A stretch of 64,000 nt of DNA from Algibacter amylolyticus (GTDB taxonomy: Bacteria; Bacteroidota; Bacteroidia; Flavobacteriales; Flavobacteriaceae). Of this stretch, positions 9,160-17,418 are shown piece after piece. How positions within the stretch are numbered: the stretch's first letter is position 1; the number at the start of each line of letters is the position of its first letter. Made by a program: the position numbers and the translations under genes. Location: contig NZ_JACHGE010000008.1 in assembly GCF_014202225.1 (NCBI RefSeq), forward strand, positions 133,912 through 197,911, read 5' to 3'. The notes under the pieces were generated by a model. The model worked only from the letters and a program-made list of their open reading frames with translations, did not search any database and had not been told where the DNA came from.

Positions 9160-10500
9160 ATGAGTAATATAACAAAAACACCTGTTGTTTCTAAAAAAGT
9201 ACTGGTGCCATTTATCTTGGTAACTTCTTTATTTGCATTGTGGGGATTTGCTAATGCGGTTACAGACCCTATGGTAAATGCCTTTAAAAAAGTTCTAGAA
9301 TTATCAAATGTACAAGCCTCTTGGGTGCAAATGGCGTTTTACGGTGGTTATTTCTGTATGGCTTTACCAGCAGCTATGTTTATGAGAAAGTATTCTTATA
9401 AAGTCGGCGTTTTAATTGGTTTAGGTTTATATGCTGGTGGGGCTTTATTATTCTATCCAGCAGCTATTACCGAGCAATTTTGGTTTTTCTGTTTAGGCTT
9501 ATATGTTTTAACGTTTGGTTTAGCATTTCTTGAAACTGCAGCAAACCCATACATTTTAGCAATGGGCGCAAAAGAAACAGCTACACAACGTTTAAATCTA
9601 GCGCAGTCTGTTAATCCTGTTGGTTTAATTGCAGGGTTATTAGTGGCTAAATATTTTGTTTATGATAAGTTACAGTCGGATGATATTGCAGACTTTAGCG
9701 CCTTAGATGACGCTAAAAGAGCTATGATTAAAGTAGCAGATTTAGCTGTTATTAGAGATCCTTATGTGGTTCTTGGACTAGTTATACTAGCTGTTTTTGT
9801 GTTGTTTTTGGTTAATAAAATGCCACAATCTAAAGAGGAAGGTGTTATGCCAAGTTTAGGCGATACCTTTGGTACGTTACTAGGAAACAGCAAGTATGTT
9901 TTAGGTGTTGTAGCTCAAATATTATATGTGGGTGCTCAAATTATGACCTGGACTTATATTTATCAATATGCAGAAGCTATTGATTTAGCCAACGCCGATG
10001 TTGTTGGATATGAGAAAATTGATGTATTCGCATACCAATTTATAGCATTCGTATTGTTTACCGTTGGGCGTATTGTAGGTACTGCCATGTTGCGTTTTAT
10101 GAGCTCTGGTAAACTATTAATGTTTTTCGCAATTTTAGCAGGTGCTTGTGTGGCTAGTGCTATGTTTATTGAAGGAATAGTAGGTTTATATAGCGTTGTA
10201 GGAATCTCATTTTGTATGTCTTTAATGTTTCCAACTATTTACGGTATTGCTTTAGGCGATTTAACCGAAGAGCAATCTAAAGTGGGTTCTGCAGGATTAG
10301 TAATGGCCATTGTTGGTGGTGCACTTTTACCTATGTTACAAGGTATGATTATAGATGCCGGGGGTAGTGGTGTAGCAGATACCAAAATAATGGGTGTAGC
10401 CGAGGTTAATTTCTCGTTTGTACTACCGTTAATTTGCTTTGCTTACATAGCGTGGTACGGATTTCATGTATTTAGAAAACATGAAGAAAAAGCCGTTTAA
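9160..10500 (+). CDS. fucP: FucP-type MFS L-fucose permease
   Basis: A 446-residue polytopic membrane protein with about 12 hydrophobic segments, of the FucP branch of the major facilitator superfamily. It has the FucP-like block FLETAANPYILAMG; in E. coli FucP a Glu in the equivalent ETAAN motif takes part in proton coupling. The following QRLNLAQSVNPVG is also typical. It should import L-fucose with protons across the inner membrane. The first cytoplasmic and membrane segments contain LFALWGFANAVTDPMVNAF. It sits between the dehydrogenase and the mutarotase, 18 bp before the latter. Related permeases carry glucose/galactose or other hexoses, but neighbours make fucose the best substrate. 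Confidence 0.88.
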   Translation: MSNITKTPVVSKKVLVPFILVTSLFALWGFANAVTDPMVNAFKKVLELSNVQASWVQMAFYGGYFCMALPAAMFMRKYSYKVGVLIGLGLYAGGALLFYPAAITEQFWFFCLGLYVLTFGLAFLETAANPYILAMGAKETATQRLNLAQSVNPVGLIAGLLVAKYFVYDKLQSDDIADFSALDDAKRAMIKVADLAVIRDPYVVLGLVILAVFVLFLVNKMPQSKEEGVMPSLGDTFGTLLGNSKYVLGVVAQILYVGAQIMTWTYIYQYAEAIDLANADVVGYEKIDVFAYQFIAFVLFTVGRIVGTAMLRFMSSGKLLMFFAILAGACVASAMFIEGIVGLYSVVGISFCMSLMFPTIYGIALGDLTEEQSKVGSAGLVMAIVGGALLPMLQGMIIDAGGSGVADTKIMGVAEVNFSFVLPLICFAYIAWYGFHVFRKHEEKAV

Positions 10501-10518
10501 AAAATTAAAAATAGTATT

Positions 10519-10848
10519 ATGAAAAAGTATTGTTTTGCTTTAGATTTAGTGGACGACCCTAAATTAATAGCCGAGTATAAGGCATACCATGAAAGTATTT
10601 GGCCAGAAATAACAAAGAGTATTACAGATTCAGGTATCGAAAATCTTGAAATTTACTGTATTGGTAATCGTCTGTTCATGATAATGGAAGTTAATAAGGA
10701 ATTTTCATTTGAAAAGAAAAGTGCCATGGACGAAAACAATCCAAAAGTGCTAGAATGGGAAACATTAATGTGGAACTATCAGCAAGCACTTCCAATGGCT
10801 AAAAAAGGCGAAAAATGGTTGCTAATGGATAAAATATATCAATTATAA
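10519..10848 (+). CDS. RhaM/DUF718-type sugar mutarotase, probable L-fucose mutarotase
   Basis: A 109-residue small cytoplasmic protein of the L-rhamnose mutarotase family. The family signature YHESIWPEI appears near residue 25, its His being the probable catalytic residue, and the C-terminal part includes WETLMWNYQ and a Trp-rich KGEKWLLM. It interconverts alpha and beta anomers so that imported sugar feeds the dehydrogenase. RhaM-type mutarotases acting on fucose are known from the Xanthomonas non-phosphorylative pathway. It follows fucP by 18 bp. A rhamnose role cannot be excluded from sequence alone. Confidence 0.85.
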   Translation: MKKYCFALDLVDDPKLIAEYKAYHESIWPEITKSITDSGIENLEIYCIGNRLFMIMEVNKEFSFEKKSAMDENNPKVLEWETLMWNYQQALPMAKKGEKWLLMDKIYQL

Positions 10849-10944
10849 ACATAACACTTTCTTGAAACTTCAGGCTCAACTGGAACTTAAAAAGACGCTG
10901 GTTTGTAGAAGTAACAAGAACTATAATCAAATAACTATTATCTC

Positions 10945-12090
10945 ATGAAATTAACAATAAACCCTAAATATCCTTCTGTAACGGATTTAAGAAAAAGAGC
11001 CATGGTTAAAATGCCAAAGTTTGCTTTTGAGTATTTGGATGGAGGTTGTAATGAGGACATTAATTTAGATAAAAACCGGTCTGATATTCAGAAAATTGAA
11101 TTGATGCCACAATATTTATCGAAGTTTGATAAATCGAATTTAAAAACCGAATTGTTTGGGCATACCTATGATGCACCTTTTGGAATTGCTCCAGTTGGTT
11201 TACAAGGTTTAATGTGGCCAAATGCACCAGAAATTTTGGCAAAAGCTGCAGTGGAGCATAATGTACCGTTTATTTTAAGTACGGTAACAACCTCTAGTAT
11301 AGAACGTATTGCAGAAATTACTGAAGGTAAATCGTGGTTTCAATTATACCATCCAGCCGAAGAGAAAGTAAAAAGAGATTTACTAGATCGATCTGCAGCA
11401 GCAGGAACAGATGTGTTGGTTATTTTAGCCGATGTGCCTACGTTTGGCTATAGACCTCGTGACGTTAGAAACGGATTGGCTATGCCACCAACAATGAGTC
11501 TTAAAAATATTCTTGAAGTTTTTAAAAAACCAGATTGGGCTATTCAAACCTTAATTCATGGGCAACCAGCGTTTAAAACTTTAGAGCCTTATATGCCAAA
11601 AGGATTAAACCTGAAGAAATTAGGGGAATTCATGGATGTTACATTTTCAGGCCGTCTTAATACCGATAGAATTGCGTCTATAAGAGACCAATGGAAAGGG
11701 AAATTAGTTATTAAAGGTGTTGTAAGTGAACAAGATACTCAAAAGGCTATTGAGCTAGGTGTTGATGGTTTAATTGTATCAAATCATGGTGGTCGTCAAT
11801 TAGATGCTGGACAATCTACTATTGTACCAATGACACACTTAGCCAAAAAGTACAAAGGTCAAATTAAAATTATGGTAGATTCTGGTCTGCGCGGTGGTCC
11901 AGATATAGCACGTGCTATGGCTAGTGGTGCCGAATTTACGTTTATGGGTCGTACGTTTATGTATGGCGTTGGAGCTTTAGGAAAGCAAGGTGGCGATCAT
12001 ACCATTTCTTTAATGAAAAGAGAGTTTCAGCAGGTTATGGAGCAAGTATGTTGCGAAAAGGTAGAGGACTTACCAAATCATTTAATTTAA
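10945..12090 (+). CDS. lldD: FMN-dependent L-lactate dehydrogenase (alpha-hydroxy-acid oxidase family)
   Basis: A 381-residue TIM-barrel flavoenzyme. It shows the substrate/FMN segments PVGLQGLMWPNAPEI, WFQLYHPA and FGYRPRDVRNG, the catalytic His in IVSNHGGRQLD, and the FMN phosphate region DSGLRGGPDIARAMASGA followed by FMGRTFMYGV. It oxidises L-lactate to pyruvate, passing electrons to the respiratory chain. Its placement as the last gene of the fucose cluster matches the L-lactate made by the FAH hydrolase. A 96-bp gap with no obvious gene separates it from the mutarotase, and a hairpin follows it. Relatives act on glycolate or mandelate, but lactate is best supported by the pathway. Confidence 0.88.
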   Translation: MKLTINPKYPSVTDLRKRAMVKMPKFAFEYLDGGCNEDINLDKNRSDIQKIELMPQYLSKFDKSNLKTELFGHTYDAPFGIAPVGLQGLMWPNAPEILAKAAVEHNVPFILSTVTTSSIERIAEITEGKSWFQLYHPAEEKVKRDLLDRSAAAGTDVLVILADVPTFGYRPRDVRNGLAMPPTMSLKNILEVFKKPDWAIQTLIHGQPAFKTLEPYMPKGLNLKKLGEFMDVTFSGRLNTDRIASIRDQWKGKLVIKGVVSEQDTQKAIELGVDGLIVSNHGGRQLDAGQSTIVPMTHLAKKYKGQIKIMVDSGLRGGPDIARAMASGAEFTFMGRTFMYGVGALGKQGGDHTISLMKREFQQVMEQVCCEKVEDLPNHLI

Positions 12091-12154
12091 AGATTTAAGG
12101 TGTTAAAAGCATAAGCAGTTGTTTGATTAGCTTATGTTTAGTATTAAATAAGAA

Positions 12155-12181
12155 AAACCCAAGGCTAAATGTCTTGGGTTT
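12155..12181 (+). terminator. Stem-loop terminator after the fucose cluster
   Basis: Arms AAACCCAAG (12155-12163) and CTTGGGTTT (12173-12181) enclose a 9-nt loop, followed by a T-rich CTCTTTT. It closes the transcription unit ending in the lactate dehydrogenase. The remaining 235 bp to the HPP gene hold only a sigma-54-like element. Confidence 0.75.
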
Positions 12182-12333
12182 CTCTTTTAAATAAATATTA
12201 ATTATTAAATTGGGTAATAATTACCCGATTGAGTAAATAGGTCTCAAAATAAGATTTGTATTAAATTTTTATTTATTTGTTAAGTAGTTAGAATCAGGAG
12301 TTCTAATAGTATTTAAGAATGAGATACAAATGG

Positions 12334-12347
12334 GGCATAACCTTTGA
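12334..12347 (+). promoter_or_regulatory. Sigma-54-like -24/-12 element upstream of the HPP-kinase-regulator operon
   Basis: The sequence GGGCATAACCTTTGA (12333-12347) has GG and TTG with the 12-nt GG-to-G spacing of the consensus TGGCAC-N5-TTGC; the first T and last C differ. It would place the start of transcription near 12358, about 58 nt before the HPP gene. The operon encodes a sigma-54 activator, so autoregulation is plausible. A chance match in AT-rich DNA cannot be excluded. Confidence 0.45.
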
Positions 12348-12415
12348 AATTAAGTGTGTCTGTGTTTTGTAAGATGGTATAAACACTTTAAAAATAAAAC
12401 TTTCAGAAAATAGCG

Positions 12416-13021
12416 ATGAGTAAAAGAAAGGCAATTGTAGAAAAGGCAAATCGAAATTTTAGAATCACAAAATATGTAGTTTATAAGGAAACAGCTCTTG
12501 ATGTTCGCGAGCAATTTTGGTCATTTTTAGGGGCGTTTATTGGCATAGGCTTTATTGCTTTTATTCAATCTCAACAGTTTAACAGGTTAGAAAATATACT
12601 TTTAATAGGTTCTTTTGGCGCCACTAGTGTATTGGTGTTTGGTGCCATACAGAGTCCGCTAGCACAACCTCGAAATCTTATTGGAGGCCAAGTAATATCG
12701 GCAATAATAGGTGTAACTGTCTATAAATATTTACCTAATGTAATTTGGTTATCGGCACCATTGGCAGTAGCACTATCTATAATAGCTATGCAAATAACCC
12801 GTACCTTACATCCACCAGGAGGAGCAACAGCCCTTATTGCTGTTATTGGTACAGAAAAAATAACAGCTTTGGGGTATTTATATGTGTTAACCCCGGTTTT
12901 AAGTGGAACAATTATATTATTTGTTGTAGCACTTATTTTTAATAATTTAACACAATATAGAAGTTACCCAACAAACAGCAGGCTAACACGAGTTTTTAGA
13001 ACTAAAAAAAGAAATGAGTAA
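12416..13021 (+). CDS. HPP-family integral membrane protein
   Basis: A 201-residue protein with four predicted membrane segments. The family-defining HPP motif is in RTLHPPGGATALIAVIG, and the PLAQPRNLIGGQ loop is also typical. HPP proteins lie in the inner membrane; members in cyanobacteria and plants have been linked to nitrite transport, but the function in Bacteroidota is not established. The gene overlaps the histidine kinase start by 8 bp, which implies translational coupling, and leads the two-component operon. One idea is that it transports or senses the signal for the kinase, which lacks any membrane segment; that is inference. Confidence 0.85.
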   Translation: MSKRKAIVEKANRNFRITKYVVYKETALDVREQFWSFLGAFIGIGFIAFIQSQQFNRLENILLIGSFGATSVLVFGAIQSPLAQPRNLIGGQVISAIIGVTVYKYLPNVIWLSAPLAVALSIIAMQITRTLHPPGGATALIAVIGTEKITALGYLYVLTPVLSGTIILFVVALIFNNLTQYRSYPTNSRLTRVFRTKKRNE

Positions 13022-14108
13022 AGAAACTGAAGAGGCATTAAAAGAGCGTATAAAGGAGTTAACATGCCTTTACGAAATATCGTCAATCATAGAAGGTGCA
13101 GAACTCGAATCGATTGAAAATGTTTTAAAAGCGTTCGCTTTTAGTTTAAAAAAAGCCTTTTTATATCCGGATGCTACCGATATATTAGTGGGTAATGGCG
13201 AATTAGTAATTTGCACCAATGCGCTTACAGAAGGGCGTCCTAAAATTGAATCTAATATTCGAGTTTTTAACGAGGCAAAAGGTAAAATTATAGCAAGTTT
13301 AAATGGAGCCAATTTAACTCAGGATGATTTTTTAAAAGAAGAACAGCAATTACTAGATAACGTAGCATTAAAGGTTGGTAATTTATTAGAGCGTATTGAA
13401 ATTCAAAAAAGCGAAGCTTCTTTAAAAAGGCAAATGGAACATGCCGATCGTTTAAGTATTTTGGGTGAAATTACATCAGGAATTGCTCATGAGCTTAATA
13501 CGCCTTTAGCTAATATATTAGGGTTTGCAGAGTTATTGAAATCGGATTTGGAAGGCGATAAAAAAGTAGCTTCAGATTTAAATAAGATTATAGATAATGC
13601 TATTTTTTCAAGAGAAGTTTTAAAAAAACTATTGTTCTTTTCTTGTAAGATGCCTCAAGAAAAGAAGCAGGTTAACTTGGTTCCAAATATAAAAAGTGCT
13701 ATTAATTTGCTGGATGCTACCTTTAGAAAGGAGAATGTTAAATATGCTATTAAAATTAGTGAGGAAGAATTATGGCTAAAAGCAGATCCTATTCAACTCA
13801 CTCAAATAATTTTTAACTTGTTAATTAACGCTATTTATTTTTCACCAAAAGAAGGTGTAGTTACTATTGAAGCATTTCAGAAAAAGACAAATGTTATATT
13901 AAAAATCTCTGATGAAGGCAAAGGACTCACACCAGATGATTTAGAGAAAATATTTCAACCCTTTTTTACTACAAAACCTATGGAGGATGGCTCCGGACTA
14001 GGTTTAAGCGTTGTGCATGGTATTGTTGCATCGCACAAAGGATCTATTGTAGCAGGAAATAATCGAGACAAAGGCGCTGTGTTTACGGTGACTTTACCAA
14101 AAATGTAA
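13014..14108 (+). CDS. Soluble sensor histidine kinase (GAF-like, HisKA, HATPase)
   Basis: A 364-residue kinase with no signal peptide or membrane segment. Residues 1-125 look like a GAF-type sensory domain with an N-terminal helix (ELTCLYEISSIIE). The HisKA box is EITSGIAHELNTPL with the phospho-accepting His at residue 159. The ATPase part has the N box NLLINAIYFSP, the G1 box ISDEGKGLTP, the F box IFQPFFTTK and the G2 box GSGLGLSVV. It should phosphorylate the sigma-54 regulator starting 3 bp after its stop codon. Its start lies inside the last codons of the HPP gene, so the three genes form one operon. The signal is unknown; a cytoplasmic ligand or the HPP protein are both possible. Confidence 0.9.
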   Translation: MSKETEEALKERIKELTCLYEISSIIEGAELESIENVLKAFAFSLKKAFLYPDATDILVGNGELVICTNALTEGRPKIESNIRVFNEAKGKIIASLNGANLTQDDFLKEEQQLLDNVALKVGNLLERIEIQKSEASLKRQMEHADRLSILGEITSGIAHELNTPLANILGFAELLKSDLEGDKKVASDLNKIIDNAIFSREVLKKLLFFSCKMPQEKKQVNLVPNIKSAINLLDATFRKENVKYAIKISEEELWLKADPIQLTQIIFNLLINAIYFSPKEGVVTIEAFQKKTNVILKISDEGKGLTPDDLEKIFQPFFTTKPMEDGSGLGLSVVHGIVASHKGSIVAGNNRDKGAVFTVTLPKM

Positions 14109-14111
14109 AAT

Positions 14112-15440
14112 ATGCAATTACGTAAAGAAAACATACTTATTGTAGATGATGATATCGATATTTTAGAATTATTACAACGTCATTTACAATCCTGGAATTA
14201 TCATTCTTATAAAGCGGTTTCGGTAAAAGAGGCGGTTACTATTTTACGCGATACTAAAATAGATTTACTTATTACCGATTTAAAAATGCCCGAAATTGAT
14301 GGGTTCGAGCTTATAAAATTTGTTTCAGAACATTATCCTAAATTACCAAAATTGGTGGTTACAGGCTATCCATCGGTTCAAGATTCCCTTTCGGCTATTA
14401 AATCTGGAGCGGTCGATTATCTAACAAAACCATTCACCAAAAACGAATTAAAAGAAGCTATAGATACTTCCATGTCTATCACGGAAGAAAAACGTGATAA
14501 AACCATTGTGCTTTCCGAAGAAAAAAACAAAGCATACGGCGAAATTATTGGTAATTCAGAAAAAATAAATGATGTCATTCAAATCATTGAACGCATTAAA
14601 GATAATAAAGCCACAGTATTAATTAAAGGAGAAAGTGGCACGGGTAAAGAGCTTGTGGCTCGGGCTATTCACTATCAAGGTAAATTTGCTAGAGCTCCTT
14701 TTATTACTGTAAACTGTGGTGCAATACCTGAAAATTTACTTGAGGCCGAATTATTTGGCTATTTAAAAGGGGCGTTTACAGGGGCAGATACTAATAGAAA
14801 TGGATTTTTTCAGGCAGCCAATGGCGGAACTATTTTTTTAGATGAAATAGGAAATGCATCCTTGGCAGTGCAAGCCAGACTTTTACGTGTTTTACAAGAA
14901 AAAGAGGTGGTTAAAGTAGGTGCCCAAAAGCCAGAAAAAATTGATGTTAGAATTATTGCCGCAACAAATAGCGACTTGCGAGAAATGATAGGTAACCAAA
15001 CCTTTAGAGACGATTTGTTTTATAGGCTAACCGTTATAGAGATTGATATTGCAGCCTTAAAAGAGCGTAAGGACGACATACCTTTGCTAGTAGATAAGTT
15101 CTTGTTTAAATACGGCGTAGAATATAAAGACCGATTTATTAAAATAACTCCCGAAGCTTTAGATGTTTTAAAGCGTTATAACTGGCCAGGGAACATTAGG
15201 GAATTAGAAAACATAATACAGCGTGCCGTAATTATGTGCGATAAGCTTATTGGTGTCGAGCATTTACCAGAGCATATTAAATATACCTTAGAGTTTTCAG
15301 ACGACACCTTGCAGCCTCTAAAAGTTATTGAAAAAAAATATATAGAAAAAGTGCTTCGTGCCGCCGGTAATAATAAAACTAAGGCAGCAAAAATTCTTCA
15401 AATAGATAGAAAAACGCTTCGGCAAAAACTATCTAACTAA
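14112..15440 (+). CDS. Sigma-54-dependent response regulator (NtrC family: REC-AAA-Fis)
   Basis: A 442-residue activator. The receiver domain (1-125) has the acidic pair VDDD, phospho-acceptor Asp56 in ITDLKMP and the K of YLTKPF. The AAA+ domain (about 145-380) shows Walker A GESGTGKE, the sigma-54 contact loop GAFTGA and Walker B GGTIFLDEIG. The C-terminal Fis-type helix-turn-helix includes NNKTKAAKILQIDRKTL. Phosphorylation by the adjacent kinase should let it open sigma-54 promoters. Candidate -24/-12 elements lie in front of this operon (12334) and of the next gene (15580), so those units are likely targets. A terminator hairpin follows. The family is certain; targets are inferred. Confidence 0.93.
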   Translation: MQLRKENILIVDDDIDILELLQRHLQSWNYHSYKAVSVKEAVTILRDTKIDLLITDLKMPEIDGFELIKFVSEHYPKLPKLVVTGYPSVQDSLSAIKSGAVDYLTKPFTKNELKEAIDTSMSITEEKRDKTIVLSEEKNKAYGEIIGNSEKINDVIQIIERIKDNKATVLIKGESGTGKELVARAIHYQGKFARAPFITVNCGAIPENLLEAELFGYLKGAFTGADTNRNGFFQAANGGTIFLDEIGNASLAVQARLLRVLQEKEVVKVGAQKPEKIDVRIIAATNSDLREMIGNQTFRDDLFYRLTVIEIDIAALKERKDDIPLLVDKFLFKYGVEYKDRFIKITPEALDVLKRYNWPGNIRELENIIQRAVIMCDKLIGVEHLPEHIKYTLEFSDDTLQPLKVIEKKYIEKVLRAAGNNKTKAAKILQIDRKTLRQKLSN

Positions 15441-15449
15441 CTGGTTTAT

Positions 15450-15491
15450 TGGTGGTACATTTTTCTTCAATCGGGAAATTTTGTACCACCA
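15450..15491 (+). terminator. Stem-loop terminator after the response regulator
   Basis: Ten-bp perfect arms TGGTGGTACA (15450-15459) and its complement (15482-15491) enclose a 22-nt loop, followed by TTACTTTTT. It lies 10 bp after the stop codon. Confidence 0.7.
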
Positions 15492-15579
15492 TTACTTTTT
15501 AAGCTATTTATTTCTATGTCATGTAAACCCTTTTAAATAAAGGGTTTCTTTGTTTTTAAGCGCGTTTAATTTGTTTTTG

Positions 15580-15593
15580 GGCACATCTTTTGT
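15580..15593 (+). promoter_or_regulatory. Sigma-54-like -24/-12 element upstream of the small secreted protein
   Basis: GGGCACATCTTTTGT (15579-15593) matches TGGCAC-N5-TTGC except for the first T and the last C, with correct 12-nt spacing between GG and G. Transcription would start near 15604, about 100 nt before the gene at 15705. A related string, TTTTGGGCAC, recurs at 16111-16120 before the next gene, but its downstream half is 2 nt too far away. Confidence 0.5.
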
Positions 15594-15704
15594 CTTTGGT
15601 ATTAGGAGTTTGGTTAGTGTAAAAGTGATTTTTATAAAATAGTTAAAGATCATTTTAAACTATCCAAAAGTTAATTAAAGTCTAATATTAAAAACAAGTT
15701 ATTT

Positions 15705-16067
15705 ATGAGAAAGTATGTTTTAGCAACAGTTATTGGTTTAGGTGTTTTAACTATGAATGCCCAAGATGTTGGTAGTAAATCTGTAGCCGTTGAAAAAGGA
15801 GATGTAATTGAAATTGGTAACCCTTCAACATCAGAGTACAAACACATTAAATTTCCACGAGCTAATTTTATAATTAAAAGAGGCGGAATAGCCAATTATA
15901 AAGGTGCTTTAGGTGAAGAGGTCGTTGTAACTAACGTAGGTGATACCAAAAATGGAGTAACTAAAATAGACGTAAAACGTAAAGACGGTAAACGCTTTTT
16001 TAATACAGTAAATACTGTTACAATTAATTTTGAAAAGGCCTTAGCTGCAAACGAAATTAAATTATAA
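15705..16067 (+). CDS. Small secreted protein of unknown function
   Basis: A 120-residue protein beginning with a signal peptide (MRKYVLATVIGLGVLTMNAQ). I do not recognise a family. The mature part is small, basic and probably beta-rich (KGDVIEIGNPS, EEVVVTNVGDTKNGVTKIDV), with no Cys, so it is likely a periplasmic or outer-surface single domain. It lies just after the sigma-54 regulator and has the best -24/-12-like element in the region upstream, so it is a candidate direct target of that regulator. The start is fixed by the signal peptide. Confidence 0.75.
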   Translation: MRKYVLATVIGLGVLTMNAQDVGSKSVAVEKGDVIEIGNPSTSEYKHIKFPRANFIIKRGGIANYKGALGEEVVVTNVGDTKNGVTKIDVKRKDGKRFFNTVNTVTINFEKALAANEIKL

Positions 16068-16160
16068 TTCATTAAAAGGATTTAGCTCTAAAACCCATTA
16101 AAAATTATGTTTTTGGGCACTTTTACTTAGCAAGTGTTTGTTTAATAATATTTTATAAAG

Positions 16161-16580
16161 ATGAGATACGGCAGTTTAATACTAGAAAAAAAGGAGTTTG
16201 TTTACGTAAAACAGATTCTTAATATCACTGGGTATTCATGCGATTTTGAAACAAAAAAATCATTACGAAAACTTAGTGAAGAACTTAAGGAAGCACATAT
16301 TATTGATAATGCCGAAATGCCTAAAGATGTTATTCGCTTAAACAGTAAGGTTACATTGATTTTTGATAATGGCTTGGAAAAAACATTTCAGGTTGTGGCT
16401 CCAAAAAATAAAGATGTAAGTAAAAATAAAATATCTGTTTTGGCAACCATGGGAGCAGCTTTACTTGGCTACTCGGAAGGGGATACCATTTTATGGGATT
16501 TCCCTACTGGGAAGCAACAACTAAAAATAGTAAAAGTAGAGCAAGAAGAGACTTTTAAAGATTTAAATCCAGTTATCTAA
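16161..16580 (+). CDS. GreA/GreB C-terminal-like (Rnk-type) RNA polymerase-binding protein
   Basis: A 139-residue protein. The C-terminal half carries a GreA/GreB C-terminal domain signature: VTLIFDNGLEKTFQVV, then MGAALLGYSEGDTILWDF and a final beta strand QLKIVKVEQ. The N-terminal half is helical but too short for the GreA catalytic coiled coil, as in Rnk-type factors. Such proteins bind the RNA polymerase secondary channel region and modulate transcription under stress. It is followed by two small helical proteins 10 bp apart and a Usp protein, so it may belong to a stress operon. Family placement is from motifs; the effect on polymerase is inferred. Confidence 0.75.
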   Translation: MRYGSLILEKKEFVYVKQILNITGYSCDFETKKSLRKLSEELKEAHIIDNAEMPKDVIRLNSKVTLIFDNGLEKTFQVVAPKNKDVSKNKISVLATMGAALLGYSEGDTILWDFPTGKQQLKIVKVEQEETFKDLNPVI

Positions 16581-16590
16581 TACCTATATT

Positions 16591-17010
16591 ATGAAAATAG
16601 AAAGAGAAAAAATATTTAAAGATGATTCTGATGTGGATATAGCACATAAAATCAATACTATGGAATTGGATAACTGGATTAATCATTTAACCTACATAGA
16701 AAAGGAGCTTACTAATCTCATTGGAATATATGGCATCAGATTAAATGAAAAATTAGATGGCGACCGTATTTTAAATCGATTAGTTAAAAAGCAAGAAGAA
16801 AATAAAACCCTACTTAATGCGCTAAACGGATATGCCATGAAGCGTACTAAAATAATAGAGTGCGATGATATGCAATGCGATATGGTATACATTACAGAAC
16901 ACGAAAGTTACCGCCGTAGTTATCTCTATCATTTAGATAAATACAGAAGGGTGAAAGATGAATTTTTTAAAGAAGTACACGACGAGTTTTCACTTTTAAA
17001 ACCAATTTAA
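16591..17010 (+). CDS. Small helical protein of unknown function (paralog of the next gene)
   Basis: A 139-residue, highly charged protein with no signal peptide or membrane segment. It should be mostly alpha-helical or coiled coil. I recognise no family. Its segment DNWINHLTYIEKELTNL resembles NLWMYTLEEFNNELDSC in the next gene, and both proteins end in a charged helix, so they look like tandem diverged paralogs. It lies 10 bp after the GreA-like gene and 9 bp before its paralog, clearly within an operon that ends in a Usp protein. A structural or regulatory partner role in stress is inference only. Confidence 0.7.
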   Translation: MKIEREKIFKDDSDVDIAHKINTMELDNWINHLTYIEKELTNLIGIYGIRLNEKLDGDRILNRLVKKQEENKTLLNALNGYAMKRTKIIECDDMQCDMVYITEHESYRRSYLYHLDKYRRVKDEFFKEVHDEFSLLKPI

Positions 17011-17019
17011 GGCCAAATT

Positions 17020-17409
17020 TTGAGCTCCGTTTTATTACATAAAATAGATAATCAAAGGCGACTTTGTATTCAAAAAGATTTAAAAGAATTAAATCTATGG
17101 ATGTATACATTAGAGGAATTTAATAATGAACTAGATAGTTGCCACATTTTAGAAAAGCAGCTTATACATAATGCTTCGGTGTCTAATTTAATTAAAGCAC
17201 TACGGCGAAAAAATGTTTTAAGCATGGCTTTATTCTGTAAATACAATCAGGAATTAAAAGACGAATGGGAATATGGAAAAACGGACTATGATGTAGCTCG
17301 TGCTAAAGTGCATGAAAAGAAACGTGAGCAGTATATGCTCTTAATAGAGGAGTACAGCGCGTTTAAAAAACACATTTATAAATTGTTGATGCGATATCAA
17401 CGTAAATAA
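17020..17409 (+). CDS. Small helical protein of unknown function, TTG start
   Basis: A 129-residue charged, helical protein similar in layout to the preceding one (Trp followed by L, I/F and EL at matching spacing). The frame opens at a TTG at 17020, 9 bp after the previous stop. The first in-frame ATG, near 17101, would remove the part aligned to the paralog, so I keep the TTG. There is no Cys cluster, signal peptide or known motif. It precedes the Usp gene by 9 bp. Function unknown. Confidence 0.65.
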   Translation: MSSVLLHKIDNQRRLCIQKDLKELNLWMYTLEEFNNELDSCHILEKQLIHNASVSNLIKALRRKNVLSMALFCKYNQELKDEWEYGKTDYDVARAKVHEKKREQYMLLIEEYSAFKKHIYKLLMRYQRK

Positions 17410-17418
17410 TATAAAGCC

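Noticed and set aside
16115-16131. Sigma-54 element before the GreA-like gene
   Set aside because: GG and GC are 14-15 nt apart instead of 12, so it does not fit the spacing needed.
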